64,000 nucleotides of DNA from TK10-74A sp965263065. GTDB taxonomy: Bacteria > Chloroflexota > Dehalococcoidia > Bin125. The stretch lies in assembly GCA_965263065.1 (NCBI GenBank), contig CBDHGH010000003.1, forward strand, positions 496,001 through 560,000. The letters run 5' to 3'. Shown here piece by piece: positions 24,494 through 33,178 of the stretch (its first letter is position 1; the number at the start of each line of letters is the position of its first letter). A program made the position numbers and the translations under genes. The notes beneath the pieces were generated by a model. It saw nothing but the letters and a program-made list of their open reading frames with translations. It was not told the origin of the DNA and did no database searches.

Positions 24494-25519
24494 CTACGGC
24501 AGCCCCGGCAGCACCTCCTCCGCGAACAGGCGCATCGACGCCAGGACGCGGTCGTGCGGGATGCGCCCGCCGAAGCTGAACCAGCCCATGATGTGCCCGC
24601 AGCGATAACGCGCATGCAGATCGGTCAGGCGGCGCAGCACTGTCTCCGGCGTGCCGACCACCGTGTCCGTGGCGACGGCCTCCTCGAACGTCATCGAGGC
24701 GAAGCGGTCGACGCGGGCCGCGAGCGGCGATCCCTCCCGTGAGCCCGCGCGCACGAGGCGGGCCACCTCGTGGTAGTAGCTCAGGTGCGACGCTTCGGCG
24801 TCGCGGCGCGCCAGGGCCTCCGTCTCCGCGACGTGGATCGGCGCCAGCAGCGCGATGTCGCGTTCGGGAGCGTCTGGGCGGGCCGAGCGGTAGCGACGGC
24901 TGCGGGCCTCGATCTGCTCGGGCGTGGCGGTGACGGTCGCCATCATGACCGGGATCTCCAGCGCGATGGCCGTCTCCACCAACTCATCGCTGTTCGCGGC
25001 CATGAGCAGCGGCGGGTGGGGCTGCTGCAGCGGCTTCGGCACGACGGTGACGCCGTCGTAGTGGAAGTGCCGCCCGCGGAAGCGCAGCGGCTCCGGTCCC
25101 CAGGCGCGCCGCATCACCTCCAGCGCCTCGGCGAAGCGGCTACCGCGCTCCGCGACGTCGATGCCGAAGCCGGCGTAGTGCGGCTGGCCGTGTCCCCGGC
25201 CGATGCCCAGCCGTAGCCGGCCCCCCGAGAGGTGATCGAGCATCGCCGTCTCCTCGGCGAGCCGCAGGGGATTGTGCAGGGGCAGCAGCGCGACGGCGGT
25301 GCCCAGGCCGATGCGCTGCGTGCGCTGCGACGCGGCGGCGGCGACCAGGAACGGCGAGGGCATGAGGCCGCGGCTGGACTCGAAGTGCAGTTCCGCCAGC
25401 CAGGCCACGGAGAAGCCGAGCGTGTCGCCCAGCTCGATCTGGCGCAGCGTGTCCTCGTAGCGGTCGCCGGGGCGCTGGTCGGGCCAGGCGGGCAGCTGGA
25501 AGAAGAGGCCGATCTCCAT
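24494..25519 (-). CDS. Luciferase-like (LLM class) flavin-dependent oxidoreductase
   Basis: This 341-residue TIM-barrel oxidoreductase of the bacterial luciferase superfamily has an N-terminal EIGLFFQLPAWPDQ, AWLAELHF, the conserved GTAVALLPLHNPLRLAEETAMLDHLSGGRLRLGIGRG block, and YDGVTVVPKPLQQPHPP near the middle. The family uses FMNH2 or F420. The sequence alone does not decide the cofactor, though an FrhB-type protein in the window makes F420 conceivable. Length is normal. It follows the aco-like operon on the same strand after a 138-base gap, so it is probably a separate unit lying upstream of that operon. Monooxygenation or hydride transfer on an unknown organic substrate is expected. 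Confidence 0.9.
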   Translation of the reverse strand: MEIGLFFQLPAWPDQRPGDRYEDTLRQIELGDTLGFSVAWLAELHFESSRGLMPSPFLVAAAASQRTQRIGLGTAVALLPLHNPLRLAEETAMLDHLSGGRLRLGIGRGHGQPHYAGFGIDVAERGSRFAEALEVMRRAWGPEPLRFRGRHFHYDGVTVVPKPLQQPHPPLLMAANSDELVETAIALEIPVMMATVTATPEQIEARSRRYRSARPDAPERDIALLAPIHVAETEALARRDAEASHLSYYHEVARLVRAGSREGSPLAARVDRFASMTFEEAVATDTVVGTPETVLRRLTDLHARYRCGHIMGWFSFGGRIPHDRVLASMRLFAEEVLPGLP

Positions 25520-25582
25520 GCGCCGGAGTCTAGACTGCCGTGCGCACCGCGCCGCGCGCCCGGCCCGCAGGTGCCCGCCCGC

Positions 25583-26857
25583 CTACTTCAGCCCCGGTCC
25601 CGCCCCCGCGCCCGGCGTTCGCTGCGCTTCGACCTCGGCGATCGCGGCGTCGTCGAAGCCGAGGGCGCGCATGATCTCCGCGGTGTGCTCCCCGTGCTCG
25701 GCGAAGAGCGCTTTCGGCGACCCGGGCGTCTCGCTCAGGTGCACGGGGTTGCCGACCAGCTTGCGACGCCCCACGTGGGGGATCTCCTTCTCCACGACGT
25801 AGCCGTTGGCCCGCGCCTGCTCGTCGGCCAGGACGTCCGCGTAGTCGAAGACGCGCTGCGCGACGATCCCGTCCGGGTGGATCTCGAAGAAGTCCGTCCA
25901 CTCGTCCGTGCGGCGGCGGCGCATGACCGCGGCGATCGCCGGTCGCAGCCGCAGGCGGATCTCGTCGAGTTCCTCTTCGCTCGCATGCGGCAGACCATCC
26001 GCCGGATTGCGCTTCCGGGCGGTGTCCCAGCGCGGATCGTCGGCCAGCTCCGGCGTGCGGCCGAACTCGCAAAAGGCCCGCCAGTTCTCGTCATCACGGA
26101 TCCCGAGGCAGAAGGCGCCGCCGTCGGCGGTCTCATAGATGCCCGTCATCTGGGGAGAGCCGGCGTGGTAGGCGCCCTCGCGCCGCAACACGTGCCCCGT
26201 CACCGATGAGTGATTGATCTCCCAGCTCTGCATCCAGAGCAGCGCCCCGTAGGCCGACGTCGACACCTTCTGGCCGGCGCCGGTCCGCTCCCGCGCGAGC
26301 AAGGCCGTCACGATGCCGAGGGCGAGCGCCATGGCGCCGCCGGTATCCCCGACGATCGCGCCGGGGATCACCGGGGCGTCGCCGGGATGGCCGGTCACGC
26401 TCGAGATGCCGCTGCGCGCTTGGGCGAACGAGTCGCTCATGCGGTTCTGGCGCGCCGGTCCGAACTGCCCGAAGCCATTGGCGACGGCGTAGATCAGCCG
26501 CGGATAGCGTTCGTGCAGCGCCTCGTACCCCACCCCCATCCGCTCGAGCGCCGGCTCGCGAAAGTTGCTGAGAAACACGTCGGTGCCGGCGATCAAGCGA
26601 TCGACCACCTCGCGTCCGACCGCGGTGTGGATGTCGAGGCTGATCGACCGCTTGCCGGCGTTCACGCCGAGGAACTGGGTGCCGACGGCGGCGGCGGGCA
26701 GGCGATTCCCCACGCTGCGGTACCAGCGATTCGCCTCGCCGCCCGGCGGCTCCACCTTGGTCACGTCCGCGCCCAGGCCGGCCAGAAGCCCGCCCGCCGC
26801 CGGCCCCTGCACGGCCACCGACAGCTCCACCACGCGAATCCCCTCGAACGGCTCCAT
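25583..26857 (-). CDS. Class III (CaiB/BaiF) CoA-transferase
   Basis: This 424-residue family III CoA-transferase moves CoA between carboxylates. The N-terminus has the usual GIRVVELSVAVQGPAAGGLLAGLGADVTKVEPPGG block, then NAGKRSISLD and a TDVFLSNFREPALERMGVGYE segment. The catalytic aspartate is most likely the one in VGDTGGAMALALG, followed by ARERTGAGQKVSTSAYGALL. The ATG at 26857 is preferred because AAGGGGAG precedes it by 3-4 bases; a TTG five codons earlier is the alternative. It heads a run of CoA-thioester genes on this strand. The donor and acceptor cannot be read from the sequence. Confidence 0.9.
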   Translation of the reverse strand: MEPFEGIRVVELSVAVQGPAAGGLLAGLGADVTKVEPPGGEANRWYRSVGNRLPAAAVGTQFLGVNAGKRSISLDIHTAVGREVVDRLIAGTDVFLSNFREPALERMGVGYEALHERYPRLIYAVANGFGQFGPARQNRMSDSFAQARSGISSVTGHPGDAPVIPGAIVGDTGGAMALALGIVTALLARERTGAGQKVSTSAYGALLWMQSWEINHSSVTGHVLRREGAYHAGSPQMTGIYETADGGAFCLGIRDDENWRAFCEFGRTPELADDPRWDTARKRNPADGLPHASEEELDEIRLRLRPAIAAVMRRRRTDEWTDFFEIHPDGIVAQRVFDYADVLADEQARANGYVVEKEIPHVGRRKLVGNPVHLSETPGSPKALFAEHGEHTAEIMRALGFDDAAIAEVEAQRTPGAGAGPGLK

Positions 26858-26926
26858 CGGCTCCCCTTGCAAGCAATGAACAAACGAACGCGCAGTCAGG
26901 TGGGCGCGACGGCCACGGCGCCCGTG

Positions 26927-28507
26927 CTACGGGCGCACGCCCGCCTTCCAGACGATGCCGAGCTGGCTCGACAGGCTCTCGTAGGCCAGCTCCAGGAAGC
27001 GATGGATGTAGGAGCGCGTCTGGCGCGGGTCGATGAGGTCCTCGATGCCGAAGGCCTCCGCGGTGCGGAAGGGGTCGCGGAACTGGCGCAGGAACGCCTC
27101 GATCTCCTGTCGCCGCTTGTCCGGGTCCGGCGCGTTGGCGATGTCCCGCTTGAAGGCGGCGTCGACGCCGCCCTCGATGGGGATCGATCCCCAGTCCCCG
27201 GAGGGCCAGCCGACGCGGTAGTTGAGCGCGCTGGGATTGGCCGTGGCCTGCCCGGCCATGCCGTAGTTCTTGCGCGTGATCACCGTGAAGATCGGCACCT
27301 TGGCCATCTGCATGGCCCAGAAGGCGCGCATCCCGTGCCGCAGCGTGCCCGTGCGCTCGGCCTGGACGCCCAGCATGAAGCCGGGCACGTCGGCCAGGAA
27401 GACGACGGGCATATGGAAATGGTCGCACAACTCGATGAAGTGGCCCTGCTTGTCGGCCGATGCGGCGGTCATCGCCCCGGCCAGCATGCGCGGGTTGTTG
27501 GCCACGATGCCCACCGGGTAGCCGCCCACCCGGGCGAGCATGGTGTGCACGGTGACCCCGTGCTCCGGCTTGATCTCGAAGTAGTCGCCGTCGTCGACGA
27601 GCAACTCCACCACGCGCCGCATGTTGTAGGGGCGGGTGCGCTCACGCGGCACGATCGAGAGCAGCTCCTGCTCCTCCCGATCGGGCGGGTCGCTGCTGGG
27701 CAGGACGGGGGGTTGCGCGTAGACGTTGTTGGGGAAGTAGGAGAGGAACTTCTTCATCTGGGCGATGGCGTCGTACTCGTCGCTCGCGCGATTGTCGACC
27801 GCGCCCGAGGCCTTGACGTGCACGTCGGGCCCGCCCAGCTCCTCCTTCGTCACGTCCGCGCCCAGGGCGCGCTTAACCAGCGGCGGCCCGCCGGCGAACA
27901 TCGACCCTTGCTCGGTCATGACCACGAAGTGGCCCACCATGGCCAGCGCGCCCACCGCGCCCGCCGACGCGCCGGACATGCCGTAGAGGACTGGCACCTC
28001 GATGCCCGCGCGGATGTCGGGCCCGAAGACGTCGAAGGAACTCGGCAGGTGGGCGTGTCCCTCGGCGCCCGCGGTCGCCACGTTGGCCCCCGCGCCCTCG
28101 TGGAACAGGATCAGCGGGATGCGGTACTCCCGCGCCATCTCGGCGATGAAGACGTTCTTGAACCGCTCCTGCGTGATGGTGTCCGCCGCGCCGCCGCCGA
28201 CCGTGAAGTCGAGCCCCCCGACGGCGACGCGGCGGCCGTCGACCTTGGCCAGCCCGCCGACGTAGGGCATCGGCTTGAAGTCCTGGAACTCCCCGTCTTC
28301 GTAGATGCCGGCTCCCGCCAGGCCGCCGATCTCGTGGAAGCTGCCCGGGTCGGCGAGCGCGTCGATGCGTTCCCGGACGGTGAGCTTGCCCAGCTGGTGC
28401 TGGCGGTTGACGCGCTCCTCGCCGCCGAGCTTCAGCGCCAGGCAGCGTCGCAGATTGAGTTCATCGACTTCGGGCTGCCAGTCGGTCGGGCGTGCGGTGT
28501 TGGGCAT
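26927..28507 (-). CDS. Acyl-CoA carboxylase, carboxyltransferase (beta) subunit, copy 1
   Basis: This 526-residue carboxyltransferase of the propionyl/acetyl/methylcrotonyl-CoA carboxylase beta type transfers the carboxyl group from biotin to an acyl-CoA. N- and C-terminal crotonase-fold halves are visible: the N half with GGAADTITQERFKN and HEGAGAN, the C half with GIVANNPRMLAGAMTAASADKQGHFIELC, DVPGFMLGVQAE and TRKNYGMAGQATANPSA. No biotin carboxylase or biotin carrier gene is nearby, so a partner must be encoded elsewhere. It lies 81 bases downstream of a very similar second copy; 52 of the first 60 residues are identical. Confidence 0.93.
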   Translation of the reverse strand: MPNTARPTDWQPEVDELNLRRCLALKLGGEERVNRQHQLGKLTVRERIDALADPGSFHEIGGLAGAGIYEDGEFQDFKPMPYVGGLAKVDGRRVAVGGLDFTVGGGAADTITQERFKNVFIAEMAREYRIPLILFHEGAGANVATAGAEGHAHLPSSFDVFGPDIRAGIEVPVLYGMSGASAGAVGALAMVGHFVVMTEQGSMFAGGPPLVKRALGADVTKEELGGPDVHVKASGAVDNRASDEYDAIAQMKKFLSYFPNNVYAQPPVLPSSDPPDREEQELLSIVPRERTRPYNMRRVVELLVDDGDYFEIKPEHGVTVHTMLARVGGYPVGIVANNPRMLAGAMTAASADKQGHFIELCDHFHMPVVFLADVPGFMLGVQAERTGTLRHGMRAFWAMQMAKVPIFTVITRKNYGMAGQATANPSALNYRVGWPSGDWGSIPIEGGVDAAFKRDIANAPDPDKRRQEIEAFLRQFRDPFRTAEAFGIEDLIDPRQTRSYIHRFLELAYESLSSQLGIVWKAGVRP

Positions 28508-28588
28508 GTCGGCTCCATCCGTGAAGGGGGATGCCCAGGATAGTGCGCGCGCGAATTCCGTGCGCCCTCGCCGCGGCTCGGGACCGGC

Positions 28589-30166
28589 CTACGGGCGCAC
28601 GCCGGGCTTGCGCACCACGCCGAGCTGGCTGGACAGGGTCTCGTAGGCCAGTACCAGGAAGCGATGCACGTAGCTGCGCGTCTGGCGCGGGTCGATGATG
28701 TCCTCGATACCGAATGCCTCCGCCGTGCGGAAGGGGTTGCGGAACTGCAGCAGGTGATCCTCGATCTCTTTGCGGCGCTTCTCGGGGTCCGGCGCGCTCG
28801 CGATCTCGCGCTTGTAGGCGGCCGCGACGCCGCCCTCGATGGGGATCGAGCCCCAGTCCCCGGAGGGCCAGCCGACGCGGTAGTTGAGCGCGCCGGAGTT
28901 GGCCGTGGCCTGCCCCGCCATGCCGAAGTTCTTGCGCGTGATCACGGTGAAGACCGGCACCGAGGCCATGTACATCGCCCAGTAGGCGCGCATGCCGTGC
29001 CGCAGCGTGCCCGTGCGCTCGGCCTGGACGCCCAGCATGAAGCCGGGCACGTCGGCCAGGAACACGACGGGCATGTGGAAGTGGTCGCACAACTCCACGA
29101 AGTGGCCCTGCTTGTCCGCCGACGCGGCCGTCATCGCCCCGGCCAGCATGCGCGGGTTGTTCGCCACGATGCCCACCGGGTAGCCGCCCACCCGGGCCAG
29201 CATCGTGTGCACGGTGGTCGCGAACTCCGGCTGAATCTCGAAGTAGTCGCCGTCGTCCACGATCAGCTCCACCACGCGCCGCATGTTGTAGGGACGCGTG
29301 CGCTCGCGCGGCACGATCGAGAGCAACTCCTGCTCCTCCCGATCGGGCGGGTCGTTCGTGTCCCAGACCGGGGGCTGCTTGTAGACGTTGTCGGGGAAGT
29401 ACGAGAGGAACTTCTTCATCTGCGCGATGGCGTCGTACTCATCGGTCGCCCGGTTGTCGACCGCGCCCGAGATCTTGACGTGCACGTCGGGCCCGCCCAG
29501 CTCGTCCTTCGTCACGGTGGCGCCCAGGGCGCGCTTGACCAGCGGCGGTCCGCCGGCGAAGAGCGCCCCCTGCGGCGTCATGACCACGAAGTGCCCCAGC
29601 ATGGCGTGCGCCGCGACGCCGCCCGCCGCCGCGCCGGAGACGCCGTAGACCACGGGCACCTCCAGCCCGGCGCGGATGTCGGGCCCGAAGACGTCGTAGG
29701 AACTTGGCAGGTGGCCGTGCCCGTCGCCCTCGGCCGCGACGTTGGCCCCGGCGCCCTCGTGGAACAGCATCAACGGGACGCGGTACTCCCGCGCCATGTC
29801 GGCCAGGAAGAGGTTCTTGAACCGCTCCTGCGTGCTGATGTCCGCCGCGCCGCCGGAGATCGTGAAGTCGTGCCCCCCGACGACGACGCGGCGGCCGTCG
29901 ACCTTGGCCAGCCCGCCGATGTAGGGCAGCGGCGTGAAGTCCTGGAACGCGCCGTCCTCGTAGATGCCGTATCCCGCCAAGCCGCCGATCTCGTGGAAGC
30001 TGCCGGGGTCGGCGAGCGCGTCGATGCGCTCCCGGATGGTGAGCTTGCCCATTGCGTGCTGGCGGGTGACGCGCTCCTCCCCGCCGAGCTTGAGCGCCAG
30101 GCGGCGGCGCATGTTGAGTTCATCGACCTCGGGCTGCCAGTCGGTGGGGCGTGAGGGGTTGGGCAT
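28589..30166 (-). CDS. Acyl-CoA carboxylase, carboxyltransferase (beta) subunit, copy 2
   Basis: This 525-residue protein is the upstream member of a tandem pair with the same domain structure and start context as copy 1 (both open with MPN, then RPTDWQPEVDELN). Typical motifs include GGAADISTQERFKN, HEGAGAN, GMAGQATANSGALNYR and DVPGFMLGVQAE. Differences from copy 1 cluster in short surface stretches, for example PVWDTNDPPDREEQ versus PVLPSSDPPDREEQ, so the two may differ in acyl-CoA preference or form mixed rings. The 81-base spacer to copy 1 lets both be read from one transcript. Confidence 0.93.
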   Translation of the reverse strand: MPNPSRPTDWQPEVDELNMRRRLALKLGGEERVTRQHAMGKLTIRERIDALADPGSFHEIGGLAGYGIYEDGAFQDFTPLPYIGGLAKVDGRRVVVGGHDFTISGGAADISTQERFKNLFLADMAREYRVPLMLFHEGAGANVAAEGDGHGHLPSSYDVFGPDIRAGLEVPVVYGVSGAAAGGVAAHAMLGHFVVMTPQGALFAGGPPLVKRALGATVTKDELGGPDVHVKISGAVDNRATDEYDAIAQMKKFLSYFPDNVYKQPPVWDTNDPPDREEQELLSIVPRERTRPYNMRRVVELIVDDGDYFEIQPEFATTVHTMLARVGGYPVGIVANNPRMLAGAMTAASADKQGHFVELCDHFHMPVVFLADVPGFMLGVQAERTGTLRHGMRAYWAMYMASVPVFTVITRKNFGMAGQATANSGALNYRVGWPSGDWGSIPIEGGVAAAYKREIASAPDPEKRRKEIEDHLLQFRNPFRTAEAFGIEDIIDPRQTRSYVHRFLVLAYETLSSQLGVVRKPGVRP

Positions 30167-30286
30167 GTCGGCTCCGTTCGCAAAAGGGATCGCTAGGGTA
30201 GCGCGCGCGCGCGACTCGCTCGCGCCCGCGCCGGCCGGGGGTGCCGCGCGCGTCAGCCCGCCGCCGTCGCGGTGGCCCGCGAACGG

Positions 30287-31096
30287 CTATTCCTCGACCA
30301 CCCGCTCCTCGAACATCGACGTGCGCCCTCCATCGACGACCAGATCGTGGGCGTTCACGAAGCGCCCGGCGTCGCCGGCGAGGTACAGCGCGGCCTCGGC
30401 GATGTCGTCGGCCAGGCCCGACCTGCGCATCGGGCTCGCCTTGGCGAGGTTGCGCTGCAGCTTCGCCATCTTGCGCGCGTTCTCCTCGTCGCTGAGGGTG
30501 TTCGCGCGCTCCGAGCCGCCCCAGAAGATCGGCGTGGCGATGGCGCCGGGCGAGATCACGTTGACGCGGATGCCGTACGGCCCCAGCTCGACGCCGGCCA
30601 GCTTGGAGTAGTGCGTCACGCCGGCCTTGATCGCCGAGTACAGCAGATCCCCCTGCCGGTAGCGCAGCCCCGCGATGCTGGAGTTGTTGATGATCGCCCC
30701 GCCGCCGTTGGCCTTCATCGGCTCGACGGCGTAGCGAATCCCCAGCATCACGCTCGACAGCAGCAGCCGCACGCCCTCCTCGATCTGCTCGGCGCTGATC
30801 GTGTCGAGCGTCGTCCGCACGCCCGCGCCGGCGTTGTTGAACAGGATGTCGAGCGTGCCGAAGCGCTCCAGCGTGGCGTCGACCGAGGCGGCGATGTCGG
30901 CCTCCCGCGTCACGTCGGCGCGCACGTAGGCGCAGTGCTCGCCCAGGCGATCGGCGATGCCCGCGCCCTTCTCCTCGGAGCGGCCGGTGATCACCACCCG
31001 CGCCCCCTCGGCGACGAACAACGCCGCCGTCGCCTCGCCGATGCCGCTCGTCCCGCCCGTGATCAGCGCGACCTTGTCCTGCAGTCGATTACCCAT
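30287..31096 (-). CDS. SDR family NAD(P)-dependent oxidoreductase
   Basis: This 269-residue classical short-chain dehydrogenase/reductase has the cofactor motif TGGTSGIG (residues 13-20), NNAGAG, a catalytic Ser in INNSSIAG, the YSAIK active-site pair (about 155-159), and PGAIATPIF. The start is placed at the ATG at 31096, which gives the standard N-terminus; the open frame further upstream is a shadow of the permease gene. Substrates in this family are alcohols, ketones or 3-ketoacyl groups. It sits between the carboxylase pair and the peptide-type importer operon, on the same strand as both. Confidence 0.92.
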   Translation of the reverse strand: MGNRLQDKVALITGGTSGIGEATAALFVAEGARVVITGRSEEKGAGIADRLGEHCAYVRADVTREADIAASVDATLERFGTLDILFNNAGAGVRTTLDTISAEQIEEGVRLLLSSVMLGIRYAVEPMKANGGGAIINNSSIAGLRYRQGDLLYSAIKAGVTHYSKLAGVELGPYGIRVNVISPGAIATPIFWGGSERANTLSDEENARKMAKLQRNLAKASPMRRSGLADDIAEAALYLAGDAGRFVNAHDLVVDGGRTSMFEERVVEE

Positions 31097-31173
31097 GCCT
31101 GCTCCACTCCCGGATGCCGTTCCTGGCTGCCGCGTCGAGTGTACCGCCACGGGCGGGCGGGCAGCGCCCCGGA

Positions 31174-32106
31174 TCAGCGGATATTCCGCAGGCGCGGATC
31201 CATCGCGTCGCGCATGCCGTCGCCGACGAAGTTGAAGGACATCACGAGCAGGATGATCGCGATCGCCGGCCCGGCGAGCGGCCAGGCACTGCGCGTGAGG
31301 ATGGTCTTGTTCGCCTCGGCGGCCATCCGCCCCCAGGCGGGCGTGGGCTCTTGCACGCCCGCGCCGATGAAGCTGAGGCCCGCCTCGACGAGGATGATGC
31401 CGGCGGCCGAGAGCGAGGCCAGCACCATGATCGGCGCCACGACGTTGGGCAGCAGATGGCGCGCCATGATCCGGGGCGGGGTCGCGCCGATCGCGCGGGC
31501 GGCGTCGACGTAGACCTCCTGGCGGATCTGCAGCACCACGCCCCGCGTGAGGCGCGCGTAGCCGGGCGACCAGACGATCCCGATGATGATCATCGTGTTC
31601 GTGATGCTGGGCCCGACGGCGCCCGTGAGGGCGAGAATGAGGACGAGGCCCGGCAGCGCCATGACGGCGTCGACGAAGCGCATGATCACCAGTTCGTCGA
31701 GCTTGCCGCCCACGTAGCCCGCCAGGAGGCCCAGCGGCACGCCGAGGCCCACCGCGACGCCGGTCGCCACCAGCACGATCTGCCAGGCGATGCGGGCGCC
31801 GAAGAACACGCGGCTGAGCACGTCCCGGCCCAGGTGGTCGGTGCCGGCGAGGTGATCCCAACTGGGCGGGTTGAAGACGCCCTCGCGCGTGGTCGCGGGC
31901 AGGTACGGGTCGGCGGGGGCGATCCACGGGGCGAAGGCGGCGATCAGCCCGAAGCCGAGCAGCAGCACCGCGCCGACGACGGCCGGGCGGTTGCGGCCGT
32001 AGACGCGCCCGATCGCGCGCGCTTCGCGGTACCAGGGGCGCTCGCGCAGTCCCACCCGCGCGAGCGGCCGGACGGCCGATCCGGCGGGTGTCGGGCCGGC
32101 GCTCAT
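31174..32106 (-). CDS. Dpp/Opp-type ABC importer permease (DppC-like), operon A
   Basis: This 310-residue inner-membrane permease has an N-terminal OppC_N segment (RNRPAVVGAVLLLGFGLIAAFAPWIAP), the TDHLGRDVLSRVFFGAR motif typical of DppC/OppC, and the EAA loop region YVDAARAIGATPPRIMARHLLPN. It has six predicted TM segments and ends with AMDPRLRNIR, standard for the family. Its ATG overlaps the DppB stop by 4 bases. With the SBP and DppB upstream it would import peptides or other small organics. No ATP-binding subunit gene follows. Confidence 0.93.
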   Translation of the reverse strand: MSAGPTPAGSAVRPLARVGLRERPWYREARAIGRVYGRNRPAVVGAVLLLGFGLIAAFAPWIAPADPYLPATTREGVFNPPSWDHLAGTDHLGRDVLSRVFFGARIAWQIVLVATGVAVGLGVPLGLLAGYVGGKLDELVIMRFVDAVMALPGLVLILALTGAVGPSITNTMIIIGIVWSPGYARLTRGVVLQIRQEVYVDAARAIGATPPRIMARHLLPNVVAPIMVLASLSAAGIILVEAGLSFIGAGVQEPTPAWGRMAAEANKTILTRSAWPLAGPAIAIILLVMSFNFVGDGMRDAMDPRLRNIR

Positions 32107-33065
32107 GTGGTCCCCCGTCCCGTCCGGATGCGCGGATCGATCAGCGTGTAGGAGAGGTCGACGAGGAGATTCAGGAGCAGGGTGGCGATCGCGAAGAACA
32201 TGACGAGGTTCTGGATGACGGTGTAGTCCTGCTCCTCGATGACGCTCTCGACGAACAGGCGGCCCATGCCCGGGATGTTGAAGACGGTCTCGGTGATCAC
32301 CGCGCCGCTGAAGATCAGCCCGGCCTGGAAGCCGAAGATCGTGATCACCGGGATCAGGGCGTTGCGCAGGCCGTGGCGGACGACGACGGTGCGCTCGCGC
32401 AGCCCCTTGGCGCGGGCGGTGCGGATGTAGTCATCGTTGAGCACGTTGATCATGGCCGAGCGCGTCTGGCGCATCAGCAGCGTCGTCGCGGTCAGCGAGA
32501 TGGCCAGCACCGGCATCGCCATGCGCTTCAGGTTCTCGATCGGATCGTCCGTGAAGGCGACGTAGCCCCCGACCGGCAGGAGGTCGAAGTGCAGACCGAT
32601 CACGAGGATCAGCGCGATGCCGGTGACGAACTCCGGGATCGAGTTGCCCACGATCATGGCCGTGCTGGCCGCCACTTCCCGCTTGGACCCGGGCTTCAGC
32701 GCCGCCAGCACGCCGATCGGCACCGCCACGGTCACGACCACGATGAGGCTCAAGACGCCCAACTCCACCGTGGCGGGGATGCGCCGCTCGAACAGGCGGC
32801 TGATCGAGACGCTCTCGTTGACGCTGGCCAGGCTCACCCCGAGATCGCCCTGCAACGCGTGGAACAACCAGTCGAAGTAGCGCTGCGGCAGCGGATCGTT
32901 CAGCCCCAGGCGTTCGCGGAGCTGCTCACGCTGCTCGGGGGTCGCCTCCAGCCCGGCTATCGTGGGATCGCCGGGCAACAGGGTCATGAGCAGGAAGACG
33001 AGCACGCTGATGATCCACAGGATGATCAGCGAGGAGAGGAACCGCGTGGTGATGTAGCGCGCCAT
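32103..33065 (-). CDS. Dpp/Opp-type ABC importer permease (DppB-like), operon A
   Basis: This 320-residue permease has the canonical DppB start (MARYITTRFLSSLIILWIISVLVFLLMTLLPGDP), a periplasmic loop (REQLRERLGLNDPLPQRYFDWL), and the EAA loop YIRTARAKGLRERTVVVRHGLRNAL. It ends with DPRIRTGRGTT. It pairs with the DppC-like permease through a 4-base gene overlap. A 113-base gap containing a perfect 14-bp palindrome separates it from the SBP gene. The corresponding gene of operon B is at 49155-50090. Confidence 0.93.
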   Translation of the reverse strand: MARYITTRFLSSLIILWIISVLVFLLMTLLPGDPTIAGLEATPEQREQLRERLGLNDPLPQRYFDWLFHALQGDLGVSLASVNESVSISRLFERRIPATVELGVLSLIVVVTVAVPIGVLAALKPGSKREVAASTAMIVGNSIPEFVTGIALILVIGLHFDLLPVGGYVAFTDDPIENLKRMAMPVLAISLTATTLLMRQTRSAMINVLNDDYIRTARAKGLRERTVVVRHGLRNALIPVITIFGFQAGLIFSGAVITETVFNIPGMGRLFVESVIEEQDYTVIQNLVMFFAIATLLLNLLVDLSYTLIDPRIRTGRGTT

Positions 33066-33116
33066 CGGCGTTCGCTCAGATCAACGGGCGCGCCGGCGAC
33101 CGCCGGCGCCGCCGGT

Positions 33117-33150
33117 CCCCCCTCTCCATCGGTTCAGATGGAGAGGGGGG
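33117..33150. repeat. Palindromic element, CTCCAT/ATGGAG family (copy between SBP A and dppB A)
   Basis: A perfect 14-bp inverted repeat has CCCCCCTCTCCATC at 33117-33130 and GATGGAGAGGGGGG at 33137-33150 around the loop GGTTCA. It lies between the solute-binding protein gene and dppB. A strong hairpin at this spot could stabilise the upstream SBP message or attenuate permease expression, as REP elements do in malE-malF; that analogy is inference. Confidence 0.85.
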
Positions 33151-33178
33151 AGGGGGTCCGGTTCCGGCCGGCGCGAAG

